In this document: piece by piece, positions 22,646-33,961 of the stretch | Position numbering within the stretch: position 1 is the stretch's first letter | How the letters are laid out: each line of letters begins with the position of its first letter | NCBI GenBank assembly: GCA_033782935.1 | Contig: JAWQEG010000284.1 | Coordinates: forward strand, 434,001-498,000 | Reading direction: 5' to 3' | Length of the DNA stretch: 64,000 bases | DNA from: Petrolisthes cinctipes | Taxonomy: Eukaryota > Arthropoda > Malacostraca > Decapoda > Porcellanidae | The notes under the pieces: model-generated | Database searches by the model: none | The model's input: only the letters and a program-made list of their open reading frames with translations | What the model was told of the DNA's origin: nothing | Made by a program: the position numbers and the translations under genes

Positions 22646-23577
22646 AGCCCAGTTTACACATGCGCGAATAATCTCCCGATGCCGTCACGAATAAGCGAAA
22701 TGTCAAAAGTCGGGGACCTGGCAGCCGAATTTAGATTTTTATCAATTGTTGCGACTTGCCGCAGGTGCATCGCTGGTTCATCTGTGGGTAATCTGCGGTA
22801 TAACACGAATGATCGGGAGAAGCCCGGGGATTCACTGTTGGCTCTTGGACGACAAATTTGTAATGGTCATTATACCCTTTTTTTGCCGGCGGTGTTTCTG
22901 CAGGATGCCACGAGTGTACCTGGGCATGCTCGGCAAAGCACCCCTCGGCAGGCCGTAGGAAGGTCCCTGGTGTCCCTGGGGTACACCATCGTAACACCTG
23001 CGGTGTATGACGCATCGAGTCAACCTGTCAGATTAGTTGGGGGTGCGCCACCGCTGCTTCCTCAGCAGGCCGTAGGAAGGTCCTCGGTGTCCCTGGGGTA
23101 CACTGGCGGTCCATACCATAAATCACAAAATCCCCAGGAATGCTCCAAGATTTGCCGTAGGTAAACCGGCGGCACCTCTACGACTTACCAGCGACTTATC
23201 CCCATTCCACCCAGACATAGAAGTATGCACAATTTTTACAATGTTTATGAATGTTTTTATCGCCGGTATATCCCGGACACACAGGCGATTCACTGGTGTT
23301 GCATCCGCGGTGTTTCCCAAGGTCCCGGAAGTTTCGCAACGGTTGTCTTGCCGACGTTGAACCAGACTGTCGGGGGCAAGTTGCAGTTGTACCTACGGTG
23401 CACCTGCGACTTATTCTTAATAGGGTTGCACCACGAAAAGTTGGGAGGAGTGCCAACTTTTCGTGGCACGACCCGAATTGCTGGCTTTCGCCAACGAATT
23501 AAGCTCTTTTTTTTCTTCCAAATTTCCGTTAATCGGGATAGCGTCAGGAGCTTATTCGTGCATGTGTAAACTGGGCT
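22646..23577. mobile_element. PIF/Harbinger-like non-autonomous element, copy 1
   Basis: 932 bp with matching inverted ends: AGCCCAGTTTACACATGC at the left, and its complement GTGTAAACTGGGCT at the right. Each side carries the trinucleotide TTA (22643-22645 and 23578-23580). A 3-bp TWA duplication is characteristic of PIF/Harbinger elements. The interior is GC-richer than the surroundings and has repeated units built on GGTGTCCCTGGGGTACAC and CCGTAGGAAGGTC. No transposase is encoded. It interrupts the CR1-like LINE, whose frames rejoin on either side. Confidence 0.82.
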
Positions 23578-23580
23578 TTA

Positions 23581-24260
23581 GGCAAGAAGATCTGTTCCGG
23601 AATCTGTGTTGTGAGTCGGCAAATAAAGAATTTTCCTACAAAAAATTAACCAGTGTATTGGGAATGATAGTTTCTATTAACTTACAAACAACAGATGTTA
23701 AATTAATTGGTCGATAGGTATTTGATTATGATTTGTTTTTCGTTTTGAATATGGCTGTTACATTAGCAAATTCCAATCTGATGGAACTTTACCATCCAAA
23801 GGTGATTTATCAAATAGAGTGAAGAGTGGTTTGCTAATTTCATGTTTCGAAATCTAGGTGATTTTTTTTCAGGGCCAGGAGTCTTGTTGACTTTAAGTAG
23901 AGCAATCATTTGCAGAATATACGTTTCAGTAAACATAACATTGCTCAGAGAAACCTCTTCATATATGACTGGTGATAATGGTGGAGGGATCGGTTTTACT
24001 TGTGTGAAAACTGAGGCGAAGTAATCTTTTAGCATGTTGGCCATTTCCGCGTCATTTTCTGTTTATCGACCTTCGAAGTCTTTAAAGGGGCCTATATTAC
24101 TTGAGATGACTTTTTTCTTTCTTATATAGCAATAGGATTCCTTGGGATTAGATTTACAGCTGTTTTCGATATGTAGTTCTAAATTTCTCTCGCTTTTTCG
24201 AAATAATCGTTTGGTTTCACGTCGGAACCTATCAAATTAATTTTTATCGTTATGATTTAG
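23581..24260 (-). pseudogene. CR1-like LINE, endonuclease/RT junction part
   Basis: Upstream continuation of the LINE at 21600-22642. From about 24240 on the minus strand: KRLFRKSERNLEL, then SCKSNPKESYCYIRKKK, then ISSNIGPFKDFEG, then MANMLKDYFASVFT (24044). This order of motifs is typical of the segment linking CR1 endonuclease to RT. Stops and shifts break it, and the region from 23760 to 23581 is badly decayed. Confidence 0.8.
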
Positions 24261-24711
24261 TGAAATTTCGTATTTACTGTGTGCTTACTCACCTAATGGG
24301 TATTAAGCATTAATCCCAAATCAACATCAATAAAAGAATAAACTTGATTCCACAGTCAGCCATGACACAGTCAACACATCCAGCAACTATACTATTTTTA
24401 CACTAACTTGGCCCAGTAACCACGCCCCCTAGATAGGCCTTGATAGCTGATTGGTTGATTTATAACTGTTCGTGTCGCTTCCCTTACATTGACATTAAGT
24501 ATGTTTACATCCTGTTCCTCTCTCTAATATTGATGGAAATTAGGAACATTAGAATAAAAAAAAAAAAATTAAATATCAGTTGCTAGTACTACAAAAAGGA
24601 TGGTAAGCTGGTAAAATTCCACAATATGTATCTTCCGATGTCGTAGCTAACATCATCACGTACACGTTAGGACGTAGCCTACTCAATATATCTTTGTTTT
24701 GTAGCCAATAT
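24261..24711. other. No recognisable feature
   Basis: Unassigned AT-rich spacer, including a short A-run near 24558. Confidence 0.4.
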
Positions 24712-24789
24712 GTAGAAGGTGATGAAACAACAATAGCGAACAATAGCTATGTAGAAGGTGATGAAACAACAATAGCGAACAATAGCTAG
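24712..24789. repeat. Two tandem 39-bp units
   Basis: TATGTAGAAGGTGATGAAAC...AATAGC occurs twice in direct succession, virtually identical. Confidence 0.9.
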
Positions 24790-24816
24790 TAAACTACACT
24801 TTACACACTCTACTTA

Positions 24817-25074
24817 TTGTTCAATTCCTTATATAACTTAAAAAACCTCGACAACGCCAACAGACTTAAGGGACCCCGTGATGTAGTAAAAAAATTTAAG
24901 ATAAGTGAATCCTTCAAATATTTCCAGAAGCCTTCAATTTTCATACACGATCACAGGGTCCTTAACAAATTCAAATACTACATCTCTGACAAGGAGGACA
25001 CACCGCCACCGTGCCAGAAAGGAGAGAGGAGAGAAAAGGAAGTAAAGAAACAAAGAGAGGACAATTTCGCCTAA
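24817..25074 (+). CDS. Small unidentified lysine-rich ORF
   Basis: 85 codons beginning MFNSLYNLKNLDN and ending in a charged tail (RREKEVKKQRED). I recognise no family. It lies in unassigned DNA with no neighbours that explain it and could be chance. Confidence 0.15.
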   Translation: MFNSLYNLKNLDNANRLKGPRDVVKKFKISESFKYFQKPSIFIHDHRVLNKFKYYISDKEDTPPPCQKGERREKEVKKQREDNFA

Positions 25075-25401
25075 TGCTCCTGTGGAGGGTTATAGGCCTA
25101 AAGCCAAAATAAAGAGATAATAAAATAATGAATAAAGTTTCCCAGCCCCCTATGTCTCTTTTCAGCTAGCAGTAAGTAGGTACCCGGCTATAAGAACGAG
25201 AATTGCAATCTTGTAGACTGGGGGAATATGTGTTGATGTAACAAGACTGATTGCCTTAATGACCAACACCATGAGTCGATATGCATATAGCCCAAAATCT
25301 TCTTTTTTAATAAACCTAAGATTCCACAGCCTGCCATGGTCCACTGCCAACACTACTACTTCCCCTGCTGATCTTCTTGATGGCAGGGTGAAGTGATTTA
25401 A
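25075..25401. other. No recognisable feature
   Basis: Spacer before the second TIR element. Confidence 0.4.
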
Positions 25402-26774
25402 AGCTTAGTTTACACATACGTGAATAAGCTCCCAAAGCCGTCACAAATAAGCGAACTGTAAAAAATCGGGGACCTGAAATCCGAATTTCAGATTTTTATC
25501 TTTTGCTACTACCTTCCACTGGTGCTACTGGGGTGTATCTGCGGTGTATAACGAATGTTTAGAGGAAGCCCCCGGATCTACCGGCGGCGCTGGGACAACT
25601 AACTTATAACATCTTAAAAAAAAAAATTGGCGACAACACAACGGCGGTTACCGGTGGTTTAGCAGCAGAATGGTGCAGGTGCACTGGCATACATAAAAAT
25701 GACATTTTGGGTATACATGCAAAAATCTGAACTAGATGCAACTACATAATGACTTCGCAACAATTTAATGTTTCTGGGATTAAATGCATGTAAATGATTA
25801 TGAAACTGCCCACTCTCACAAGGTTGCTAAAATATTCAATCGATACACAAAAACACAAAACATGTAACAAAATGTAAGTGCCGTGTTTATTCTCTGAACG
25901 TACATTCCACAGAACTATAGCAATTTACGATTAACTACCATCGATTTTCTCTTCCTTTGGATTATCCGGAATTTCTTTGCACTGTCCTTATAGTCGGCAA
26001 GGCGCTTATTGTAAAATATCTCGTTGTCTGTGTACCAAAGGACGTAGCCTCGGTGAAAACAAACAGTTAAGCCACACCATGCAGCAGGTGATGTCAAGGA
26101 CTTACACTAGAGCGACATGTCAGATTTGCTGAGGAAGCTCCAGGGTAACATCTCCGGTCTACCCCCTACTTTAAACTACATTCCGGGGAAGCAGCATTGA
26201 TACTCCCCTGGCATGCTGGTGTGTGTATCCCAGGCTCACCCAACCTGTCAGGTTAGTTGGGGGAGCATCGCAGGTTAGCCCCTGGTTAGCCATAGGAAGG
26301 TCCCAGGTGTCCCTAAGGTACATCTGCATAGCATCGGTGGTCTTGCCATCAGGCATCCAATCCCAGAGGATGCTCCCAGACCTACTGCAGGTAAACCAGC
26401 TGTACATCTACAACTTACCTGCAACTTATTCACGCCTTACCTTCCACATTAAACTATATATATTTTTGTAATGTGTATGAATTTGTATGTCTCTGGTGTA
26501 TCCCAAAACACATTGACGCTTCACCATCGATGCTTCCGCGATCACCAAGAGGTTGTTGGTGTATCACAATGGGTTTTTTGCCGGTGGTGCAACACAATGC
26601 TGGGGACGTCCGCAGACGAGCCGTAGGTGTTCCTCTACGACTTTTCTTGGTGCAACACAAACTGCCGGCGCAGCACCCGAATCACCGAGGAAGGACCCGT
26701 ATAAGGATTTCTTTGAAAAATTTTCTTATTCGTAGTGGCGTCGGGAGCTTATTCGCGCGTGTGTAAACTAGGTT
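25402..26774. mobile_element. PIF/Harbinger-like non-autonomous element, copy 2
   Basis: 1,373 bp. Ends AGCTTAGTTTACACATAC and the matching GTGTGTAAACTAGGTT pair as inverted repeats that extend about 45 bp with small differences, including GAATAAGCTCCC near both ends. Flanked by TAA at 25399-25401 and 26775-26777. The interior shares segments with copy 1 (CAACCTGTCAGGTTAGTTGG, AGGAAGGTCC) but is longer and more diverged. No transposase. The two copies support each other's boundaries. Confidence 0.82.
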
Positions 26775-26779
26775 TAACC

Positions 26780-27300
26780 TTTTGTAGGCCTATGTCTTCG
26801 TGACAAGCAACAACAAGGATTACTTTGTCCACGGGAAGGGCATCCTTCTGTCTGACGCCAACTCCTCACCACGATTCTGAGGGATGGATAGGAGGTGTCT
26901 TTCAATGTGGAGGCTGCCATTGTAGTGGGACCTGATGGTGGGCAGGTCCTTGGCTCATTTCACGCCTTGGGAGGAGGACGACTGACACTCATCCATTGCA
27001 GCAACGGCAGAAGCAGGCAGACCTCGTCACCGTCTGCACTAAGACTGCTACTAGCTTATCTGCAGAAGGACTGGGTCGCGTCTCCGACCTCCTTCTGGAT
27101 AGCTTCAGGAGAATTGGCTTGCCACAAAGAGCCATTTCTTCTCATCTACAACTCTCACCACCACTACCACCACCACCAAGAAACGAGACAGCAAGCCGGC
27201 ACGTCGAGGACCCACCCTCGTCGCCAGTAAATGCTGCCTCGCCCACTGAACTGGGAGAATTGTGGGAAGGCATCACGACCACCACCACCTAAACCTTTTC
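26780..27300 (+). other. GC-richer block with overlapping open frames, unidentified
   Basis: Two overlapping plus frames (26895-27230 and 26996-27292) give proline-, threonine- and histidine-rich ends. The second contains LSAEGLGRVSDLLLDSFRRIGLPQ, predicted helical. It sits directly upstream of the duplicated arginine-rich blocks and may belong to the same element, possibly a LINE ORF1. No domain recognised. Confidence 0.25.
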
Positions 27301-27339
27301 AATACAACCATAAAACGGAGGAGAATGACACTAGTTCCT

Positions 27340-27565
27340 CCTCTACCTTCAACACCACTGAGGATGACACCATCAACAAGGACGTGGATAATGGGGGGGA
27401 ATAGCAGAAAATGAGGAAGAGGTGGAGGAGGACTGACAGCCCACCTACCAACCCACCACCCTCTGTCAATGTGGACTGGTGGATGTCTGCTTCTCCTCGC
27501 CTCGCCCAGTTCCACCTACATATCTCCTGTTGCCAAGAGCCCAACATCTTCCAGGTCAGCCCCGT
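27340..27565 (+). repeat. Duplicated coding-like block, copy 1
   Basis: Encodes a segment with RKRWRRTDSPPTNPPPSVNVDW then SASPRLAQFHLHIS and PNIFQV. It matches 27718-27925 at both DNA and peptide level about 378 bp away. A stop interrupts it before the Arg-rich part. Confidence 0.75.
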
Positions 27566-27717
27566 AAGGGGGTATTGCCTGCATTAGTGATGTGGGCAAT
27601 ACTTTAAGGGTTTTGGCGCTCCTTCGGTCCCAGCCACTAGCTTTTAGTTCTTCAACTATCCCTCTTTTCCTTCTACTTCCTTCTTGCTTGCTGTCTCACC
27701 TCTCTATCACCACCACT

Positions 27718-27925
27718 AAAGATGCTACCACTGACCACATGGACCTGGAAGATGAAGGGGAATGGCAGACGATGAGGAAGAGAAGGAGGAGGACTGACAG
27801 CCCACCTACAAACCCACCATCCCCTGTCACCGTGGACTGGGGGATGTCCGCCTCTCCTTGCCTCGACCTATTCCACCAACACATCTCCCGTTGACAGGAT
27901 CCCAACATCTTCCAGGTCAGGGAAG
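27718..27925 (+). repeat. Duplicated coding-like block, copy 2
   Basis: Second copy: MDLEDEGEWQTMRKRRRR, then TDSPPTNPPSPVTVDWGM and DLFHQHIS. Followed in another frame by TVTNNKRAFVGSKERRERE and a Lys/Asn-rich tail. The style (acidic-W motif, basic patch, Pro-rich linker) recalls LINE ORF1 N-termini, but the family is not identified. Confidence 0.7.
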
Positions 27926-28250
27926 TCTGGTCAAGCAGAACGACTCCAAAGACAAACTTCATGTCAACAACAACAACAGTCACCAACAACAAGAGGGCCT
28001 TTGTCGGGAGCAAGGAACGAAGGGAGAGGGAGTAGAGAGAGAAGAAAAAGAAAAATGCCAACATAATAGACAAAAATAACAATGGGAGAACATCTACGAA
28101 AGAACTAGAAAGTCTATAGTAGCACCCGCTACAATGTACTGTACACTAAACGTGTATCTAATGGCGTATTACTTACATGATCCTCAGTGCATTGTCTCCA
28201 CGATAAAACAAAATAAAATAAAAACATCGTCATGAAACTATTGACAAAGA

Positions 28251-28432
28251 AGAATATCGGTGGTGTTGATAATCATGCGGTACGGGTATTGTGTATTGTG
28301 TAGGAAGTAATAGTACCGTTACCACACACTATCGTCAATACTGTGTATGCAAGAATATCCGTGGTGTTGACGACGGGACAGTACCGATACGATGGTTATC
28401 TATTGTGTCCAGGGAGTCATCGTACAAGTTCC
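28251..28432 (+). repeat. Imperfect direct duplication, about 80-100 bp
   Basis: AAGAATATCGGTGGTGTTGA (about 28251) recurs as AAGAATATCCGTGGTGTTGA at 28350, followed each time by similar GTACGG/GTACCGATAC and ATTGTGT segments. Confidence 0.6.
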
Positions 28433-29250
28433 ATACCTTCGACAACAACTTAGCCCCTTCTATTAATTTTACCACTGAAATTGAGGAGGATGGAAAATTG
28501 CCATTTTTGGATTGCCTGATTCACAGGGTAGGCAACACCTTTAAGTTTAGCATTTACAGGAAACCAACCAATGTTTTGTCATATATTCATTTTTACTCTG
28601 CACACCACGATAAAGTCAAACTGTCTGTTTTCTCTTCCATGTACTTACGTGCTCTACGTGTATGTAGTCCTGAATTCATGGATGAGGAATTTGGATTGAT
28701 CTCTGACATGGAACAAAATTAAAATACCCCAAACCATTTTTTGGATAAAGCCTTAAAATTGGCAAGAACATCATGTTATAGGGTTGAACCTCCCCTACCT
28801 CGTGACAATAAAAACTTACTGATATTACCCTACAGTGATAAATTTGCCCAAATCCCTCATCTTCTTACAACATGGAATGTTAATGTTGCCTTCTGCAATG
28901 ATAACACAGTCAAGAAAATTTTGATCAAAAATTTACCCAATTCCTCATGTGGGTGTATCTACAAAGTACCTTGTAAAGAATGTAATATGTTCTATATAGG
29001 ACAAACTGGAAAAGACCTTTCAACCAGGGTCAAATAGCATAAATATAGTGTTAGGAATCTAATGCTTTATTTATTCATATGAGAGACAATAATCATTGCA
29101 TCGACTGGGATAATGCTTCGTCAATCATGTCTTGTAATTCATCCGTTAATAGAAACATCATAGAGTCAAGTTTGATTAAACACACAGAAAATATTAATAT
29201 GAACTTAAAGAATGGTATTATTGCGTTTCAATTTCTGGCCTTATATTTTC
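28410..29250 (+). pseudogene. Penelope-like element C-terminus with GIY-YIG endonuclease
   Basis: 5'-truncated relic of a second Penelope-like element. The RT thumb region comes first: HTFDNNLAPSINFTTEIEED, then GKLPFLDCLIHR (matching GKLPFLDLLV of the 4.6-kb copy), then FSIYRKPTNVLSYIH. After a stop at about 28720 the linker continues with LPYSDKFAQIPHLL. The GIY-YIG endonuclease follows: SCGCIYKVPCKECNMFYIGQ, then TGKDLSTRVK, and after a stop and a frameshift NNHCIDWDN with RNIIESSLIKHTENINMN. The cysteine pair before GIY is typical of endonuclease-bearing Penelope elements. Three or more lesions make it inactive. Confidence 0.87.
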
Positions 29251-29429
29251 TTAGGTTGATAATTCTGATCATTTGTAAAAGATCTTTCTGTATGGGTCCC
29301 GAGAATGATGTCATAGTAAAAACTGGGTCACGACTGAAAAAGTTTGAAGAATCCTGCTTTTAACTATTGGTGATTCGAAACAGTTCACAGTGTATGCTTC
29401 ATTCATTCCTTTTGACACACGTCTTCTCT

Positions 29430-29655
29430 ACCTGATCATTCGTTACCCTCCCACAATACCTCCTTTATAGCCCCGACCACATTTCTCTCCTCCTCTCCCA
29501 CTATCATCCCCCCTCCCTCCACCTGCAACTGTTGCCATATCCAACGAGGCCCAAACCAAGTCGCTGGTGGAAGAAGTGTGGACCCTTGATCTGTCCGGAG
29601 CTGTACACATGTGTGTGTGTATGTGTTGCATCATAACACCCCACATGTGACGTCA

Positions 29656-29660
<5 letters not shown>
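29430..29660 (-). repeat. Fragment shared with the piggyBac 3' flank at 51283-51470
   Basis: Minus-strand peptide TSDLVWASLDMATVAGGGRG closely matches TSDLVWASADLVTVAGGGRD encoded at about 51300. The shared DNA runs roughly 110-180 bp and is G-rich. Probably the tail of a second copy of the same piggyBac family. Confidence 0.65.

Positions 29661-29661
<1 letters not shown>

Positions 29662-29689
<28 letters not shown>
29662..29689. repeat. (TC)n microsatellite
   Basis: About 14 CT units. Confidence 0.95.
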
Positions 29690-29691
<2 letters not shown>

Positions 29692-29965
29692 CGTTCCAAC
29701 TTCTGTTCGAGCAGTACATTTTGCGTGCGATTTTAGCAGCTCTAACGAAGATTCGAGCTCTTGTTAATGTTTTAACCGGTAAATACAATTGTTGACATTC
29801 CAACGTAATTTTTACTTCAAGTTACGTCATGCTACGTCATAAAAAAAACCTGCGCCTGGTGATGGTGATTCAGAATATATATGGGTTTTGGATGTAGGTG
29901 AAACCGTTTTCGAGTTATAAGAGGACAAACAGAGACGGATTGCCATTTATAGTATAAATATATAT
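29690..29965. other. No recognisable feature
   Basis: Unassigned spacer. Confidence 0.4.
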
Positions 29966-31033
29966 TGTTGCAAGAATCATGGTTCTTGGTGTAAACCCAA
30001 ACACGAAGTAAAATCAATTAACAATTATTATTTACACTAAGTAGTAAGACAAACACAATATAATAAATGAAAACTTAAATCAGTTTGTACCTCAAACAAC
30101 AAATTTTTCACTCAACACATGGTAATTGCACAGTAATATACGGTAATAGAATTCCTCGTAAATGACGAGCTCAGGTGGCCACACACAGGACACAGTAAGA
30201 AATAACACTGTTAAATCACAATAACAGATGATATATCAATAATAATAATAATAATAATAATTATTATTATTATTATTATGCCATATTAATAATCAAATAC
30301 ATCACTGATAACAATAATTCACTTAAGACAATAATTATAATGATGAGACTTCACTTAATTACTCAACAGTTAAATTCTGAGTTATGATAGAATTAAACAC
30401 TTTACTTTAATAGTGGCAGAAATTTCTTGGTTACTTTACTCACTTAAATATAATTATATTGACTTGGATGAGTTCACACACTGAAACATATGCAAGGAGA
30501 AATTATAAAATAGTACTTAAGTAGACAGGATATGTACAGCCACAATCAAATAACCACCAACACTTTCCTTCCATCGTGCAAATAAATCAGTCTCAAATCA
30601 AAATATAATCATACAACATTTTACGTCAACTCAACCTCCTCAATTATTATTATGAGGTGTTGCAAAATCATACACGTGTTGTTCTTTATTACCAAGATAT
30701 TTACTACAATGAAAGGAAAGTGTCTGAGGATATTTGATTGTGACTGTACAGCAGATGTAGCCACAAGCTTCTCTCTCTGCAGACCAAAGCACACCACCAA
30801 TCACTACTAAGTTACTCCAGTGTCTGATTATGCGAGTCAAAACAGGGCCTTTTATGTACTCGATGCGGACATTATGACACGTCACTACAAGAGATAGGGG
30901 ATACAGGAAGAGAGGGGGAGTTAGCTGCCTAATACTTGCTATGGTGCCTGGTTGTCGGGCAGATGTTAACAGTCCGTGAGAAATATATTAGGCTATTGGC
31001 AAATTTACACCGAAATTTCGAGACAAAATAACA
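29966..31033 (-). repeat. AT-rich LTR-like repeat A
   Basis: Starts TGTTGCAAG and may end ATAACA. Its first 600-650 bp align with 61205-61790 (shared TCAATTAACAATTATTATT, ACACTAAGTAGT, TTGGATGAGTT, AGACAGGATATGTACA). An (AAT)n/(ATT)n palindrome lies at 30240-30280. Repeat C, its relative, lies next to a minus-strand gypsy pol, so these are probably LTRs of that family. The right border is uncertain. Confidence 0.6.
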
Positions 31034-31044
31034 ATGGTAATTTA

Positions 31045-31046
31045 GG

Positions 31047-31117
<71 letters not shown>
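31045..31117. repeat. (TA)n microsatellite
   Basis: About 70 bp of perfect TA, then a poly-T run to 31143. Confidence 0.95.
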
Positions 31118-31121
<4 letters not shown>

Positions 31122-31142
31122 ATAATTTTTTTTTTTTTTTTT

Positions 31143-32317
31143 TGTTACGGACGAAGGGTAGAGATACGGTACTGTACTAGTCGCTAGACTAGACTTGCCC
31201 CGACGTTAGTTATCAACAGAATAAAGTAGCACTGGGTAGCAGGTATCTGACTATTAAAGTTATGAATTGTAAGTAAAAGTACAAACCCAGCCTATATTAA
31301 AGAATGATAACACGACCCAAAGAGACCATCCAAACATATACCCAGGTACGGATACAATGAATAAAAATGATAGAGAAACTACTCTGATTTTCTATAATAT
31401 ATTGACAATATGAACGAACACAAAGACAAACAATTAACACTGAAAGAATTAATAAATGAAATCAGGATTCCCAACTATGACAGAATAAGAGACAAAGTTC
31501 CCAGATTAAATAATGCACTTGCAATAATCACTCGATAAATCACCACCACTGTACTATCACTTCAATAACCACACATCAATAACGCAAGGCACTAGGTACA
31601 CTTAAGCACAGAACTAATCACTCAATAATAATGGTTAGATAGCACATCACTGGCATATATAATAGAGGAACATCAATGCATCACAACATACACGTAATAA
31701 TATAATAGTAGAAATATCAATGCACAAATATATATATATAATAATAGTAATAATAATAATAATAGCAATCTATAAGAGTGACCCTATTTCACTGTGAGAA
31801 AAATGTAAAAGTAAAAACAATTATACTTATCATATACATTGCATGTCTCCTCCCGATTCTTACTACACTCACTCACTTACAAAACACATACTGTGTCGTC
31901 CCAATCTCCACTGGTATCTGAACCCCACAGGCCTAACCCCCGTGCTTATATACTGTTGGCTTCACAAAGAAAAGTGAGCCCGTCTCCGAACTGTTCCTTT
32001 AACGCAGACTTAAACACACATCATGCATACGTTCCCATCTCTACAACTATTGGAAGTCAATAGAAATGAAAATGGACAATCCCCCTCGGCCACCTGCTAG
32101 AGGGGGGGGGGATGCGTACGAATCTAGAAAACATAACAGGCCACGATACTCTCGGCCTTCTGACAAAAATACACAAAGAAAATGGAGTGAAATGGATGAG
32201 CTATCTTCGGACACAGCGCTCCTGGATGTAAGCCTCTGTTCCCACACTTCACAGCTACAGGCAATTAATAGGATAGCAATACTTACAAATCAAATAATAA
32301 TTCAGGCACGCGTAACA
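31143..32317 (-). repeat. LTR-like repeat B (possible solo LTR)
   Basis: About 1,175 bp with 7-bp inverted termini TGTTACG and CGTAACA, so each strand starts TG and ends CA as LTRs do. AT-rich composition and phrases such as CAATTAACACT resemble repeats A and C, but overall identity is weak. An open frame inside (32066-32280) encodes an Arg/Pro-rich peptide I do not recognise. No target duplication was found, so solo-LTR status is tentative. Confidence 0.45.
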
Positions 32318-32444
32318 ATACATATATATATATATATTAAAAACGGACGAATATATTATGTGTTAGGACAGAGTGGATGGATACACCACAAACCACTGGA
32401 AATATTAACGTGTGTGGTAGTTATATACATATACGAGCATGTTC

Positions 32445-33064
32445 CAGCCGCCCTACCGGCGTCTGAACATGTTAACCCCTGCGGGGGGCAAGAGGCCTTC
32501 GCCCTCTTCGTTAGCCGCCCCTGCAATTGGCAGGCCTCCGGCCTCTCCATTGTCGTCCTTCAGGCGACCGACACTCTCCTCCGGAGAGTTGGAGGCCTGC
32601 GGCCTCCCAGCGAAGGCGGCTGTTCCCTCTTGTCGAAAGGAAGTATAATCATTAGATTCGGGATCATATTTCACTCATAAACTGATTTAGTTTCATTAAA
32701 TTCTGACAACTTGCAAATTTGGCCCCATATGACCTCGCATGACCCCACCTATGTGCTGGATGGGGTCAAAAGTACTTCTCACTTAGTTGAGCTACTATGA
32801 CTATCGTAAAACTGCCCGAAAACGGCTTCCAAATCTTTGAAATAGGCCGTAAATTAGGATTTTGTAAATTTCCGTGAACTTTGACCTGACCCGAGAGGTC
32901 AAGTATAGATGATTGATCTTAATGAGTTATACAGCTGCAAGTAGCTCAGGGAGACGTGTCGAACGGTACTAAGATGGACGCCGTGCGATTAAAAGTGAAT
33001 GAGTAAAATAGTTTTTCTGGATTTCTCTGTGTTGAGTCTATGGGAACTTTGACCCCCCCCCCCC

Positions 33065-33095
<31 letters not shown>

Positions 33096-33232
33096 TCTAA
33101 AGATTACCCAGGGTCGGGACTCGGCATGCGAACATGTTTGGTGCATTGCTATCGATATGCAAAATTTCAGGGAAAATAACTGTTGGGAACTCGTACTTTG
33201 TCTTCCCACCCAACCCACCACCCCCACGCTAC
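32445..33232. repeat. R800 interspersed repeat, copy 1 (uninterrupted)
   Basis: About 790 bp shared with 54698-55423 plus 60547-60568. It begins with a GC-rich, palindrome-rich part (CCTGCGGGGGGCAAGAGGCC, GGAGGCCTGCGGCCTCC). An AT-balanced part follows with GATTCGGGATCA, ACTATGACTATCGTAAAA and GATGGACGCCGT. It ends CCACCCCCACGCTACAATT. A poly-C/poly-A run (33051-33091) occupies a site that is short in copy 2. Both copies have a minus-strand frame starting MK(Y/F)DPESNDYT, but the rest differs. No known family. Confidence 0.85.
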
Positions 33233-33499
33233 AATTCTCTCCATATATATTAGTGTTAAAATCGATAGAATATAGTATGTGTTAGATTGGAAACTTGGAG
33301 TATGTTCTAATGGCCGGAAAGATGTATTAAAGAGAAACGGGCTGAAATATATTTTTGTTAGATCGAAATTGTAATGTTAGAAATGATAAGCAAATTAATG
33401 TGTTATACTGAAACGCCAGAAAGTATATATATGGTAGATGGACACTAGCTTAGCAATATAAGAAAGGACAAAAATATTTTTGTATTAGATAGAACTTGG
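33233..33499. other. No recognisable feature
   Basis: Spacer between R800 copy 1 and the CAGACACC minisatellite. Confidence 0.4.
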
Positions 33500-33612
33500 T
33501 GTCAACAGACAGACAAATAAATAGACACCAGTCACCCGACACCAGACAGAGAGACACCAGACAGACGCCAGAAACAAGACACCAAACACACAGACTCCAG
33601 ACTGACACCAGA
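33500..33612. repeat. Degenerate CAGACACC minisatellite, left part
   Basis: ACCAGACAGACACCAGACA-type units. The same sequence type resumes at 44336, on the other side of the nested LINEs. The two stretches are best read as one array split by insertion. Confidence 0.8.
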
Positions 33613-33621
33613 CAAACAAAC

Positions 33622-33660
<39 letters not shown>
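33613..33660. repeat. (GATA)n microsatellite, LINE 3' tail
   Basis: About 12 GATA units abutting the 3' end of a truncated LINE copy. A second, shorter GATA tail is at 33950-33962. Both follow GTTTATTGACTACAAAC, i.e. the LINE's 3' terminus on the minus strand. Confidence 0.92.
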
Positions 33661-33661
<1 letters not shown>

Positions 33662-33949
33662 TTTATTGACTACAAACAACATACATATTTTTACAAGTTG
33701 AAATTAAAGGTAGTTATACAATTATACCATCAATTACATATTGTCAGCTAGTTGTAGTCCACAAACCCTAACAACTACTACAAAACTAATCATACGATCG
33801 CAATAGATCTGGAACAATCTTGCACATAACATCATTACTGAATTTACAAAATAAACCATCCAAAGTGTTAAATAAATAACCATCTTTTCAGTGCCTAGTT
33901 ACAGGACAGTTTTCCACGATATGAATCTCTGTCTGGACTGAGCCACACA
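33661..33949 (-). mobile_element. 5'-truncated RTEX-like LINE 3' end (tandem copy)
   Basis: About 290 bp matching 33962-34275, the 3' terminus of the larger LINE, with few changes (a 20-base segment near 34060 is present only in the large copy). It sits head to tail with the full element and shares its microsatellite tail. Confidence 0.88.
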
Positions 33950-33961
33950 GATAGATAGATA

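Noticed and set aside
32066..32680. 204-codon plus frame
   Set aside because: It runs across the border of two unrelated repeats (LTR-like B and R800), so it cannot be one protein.
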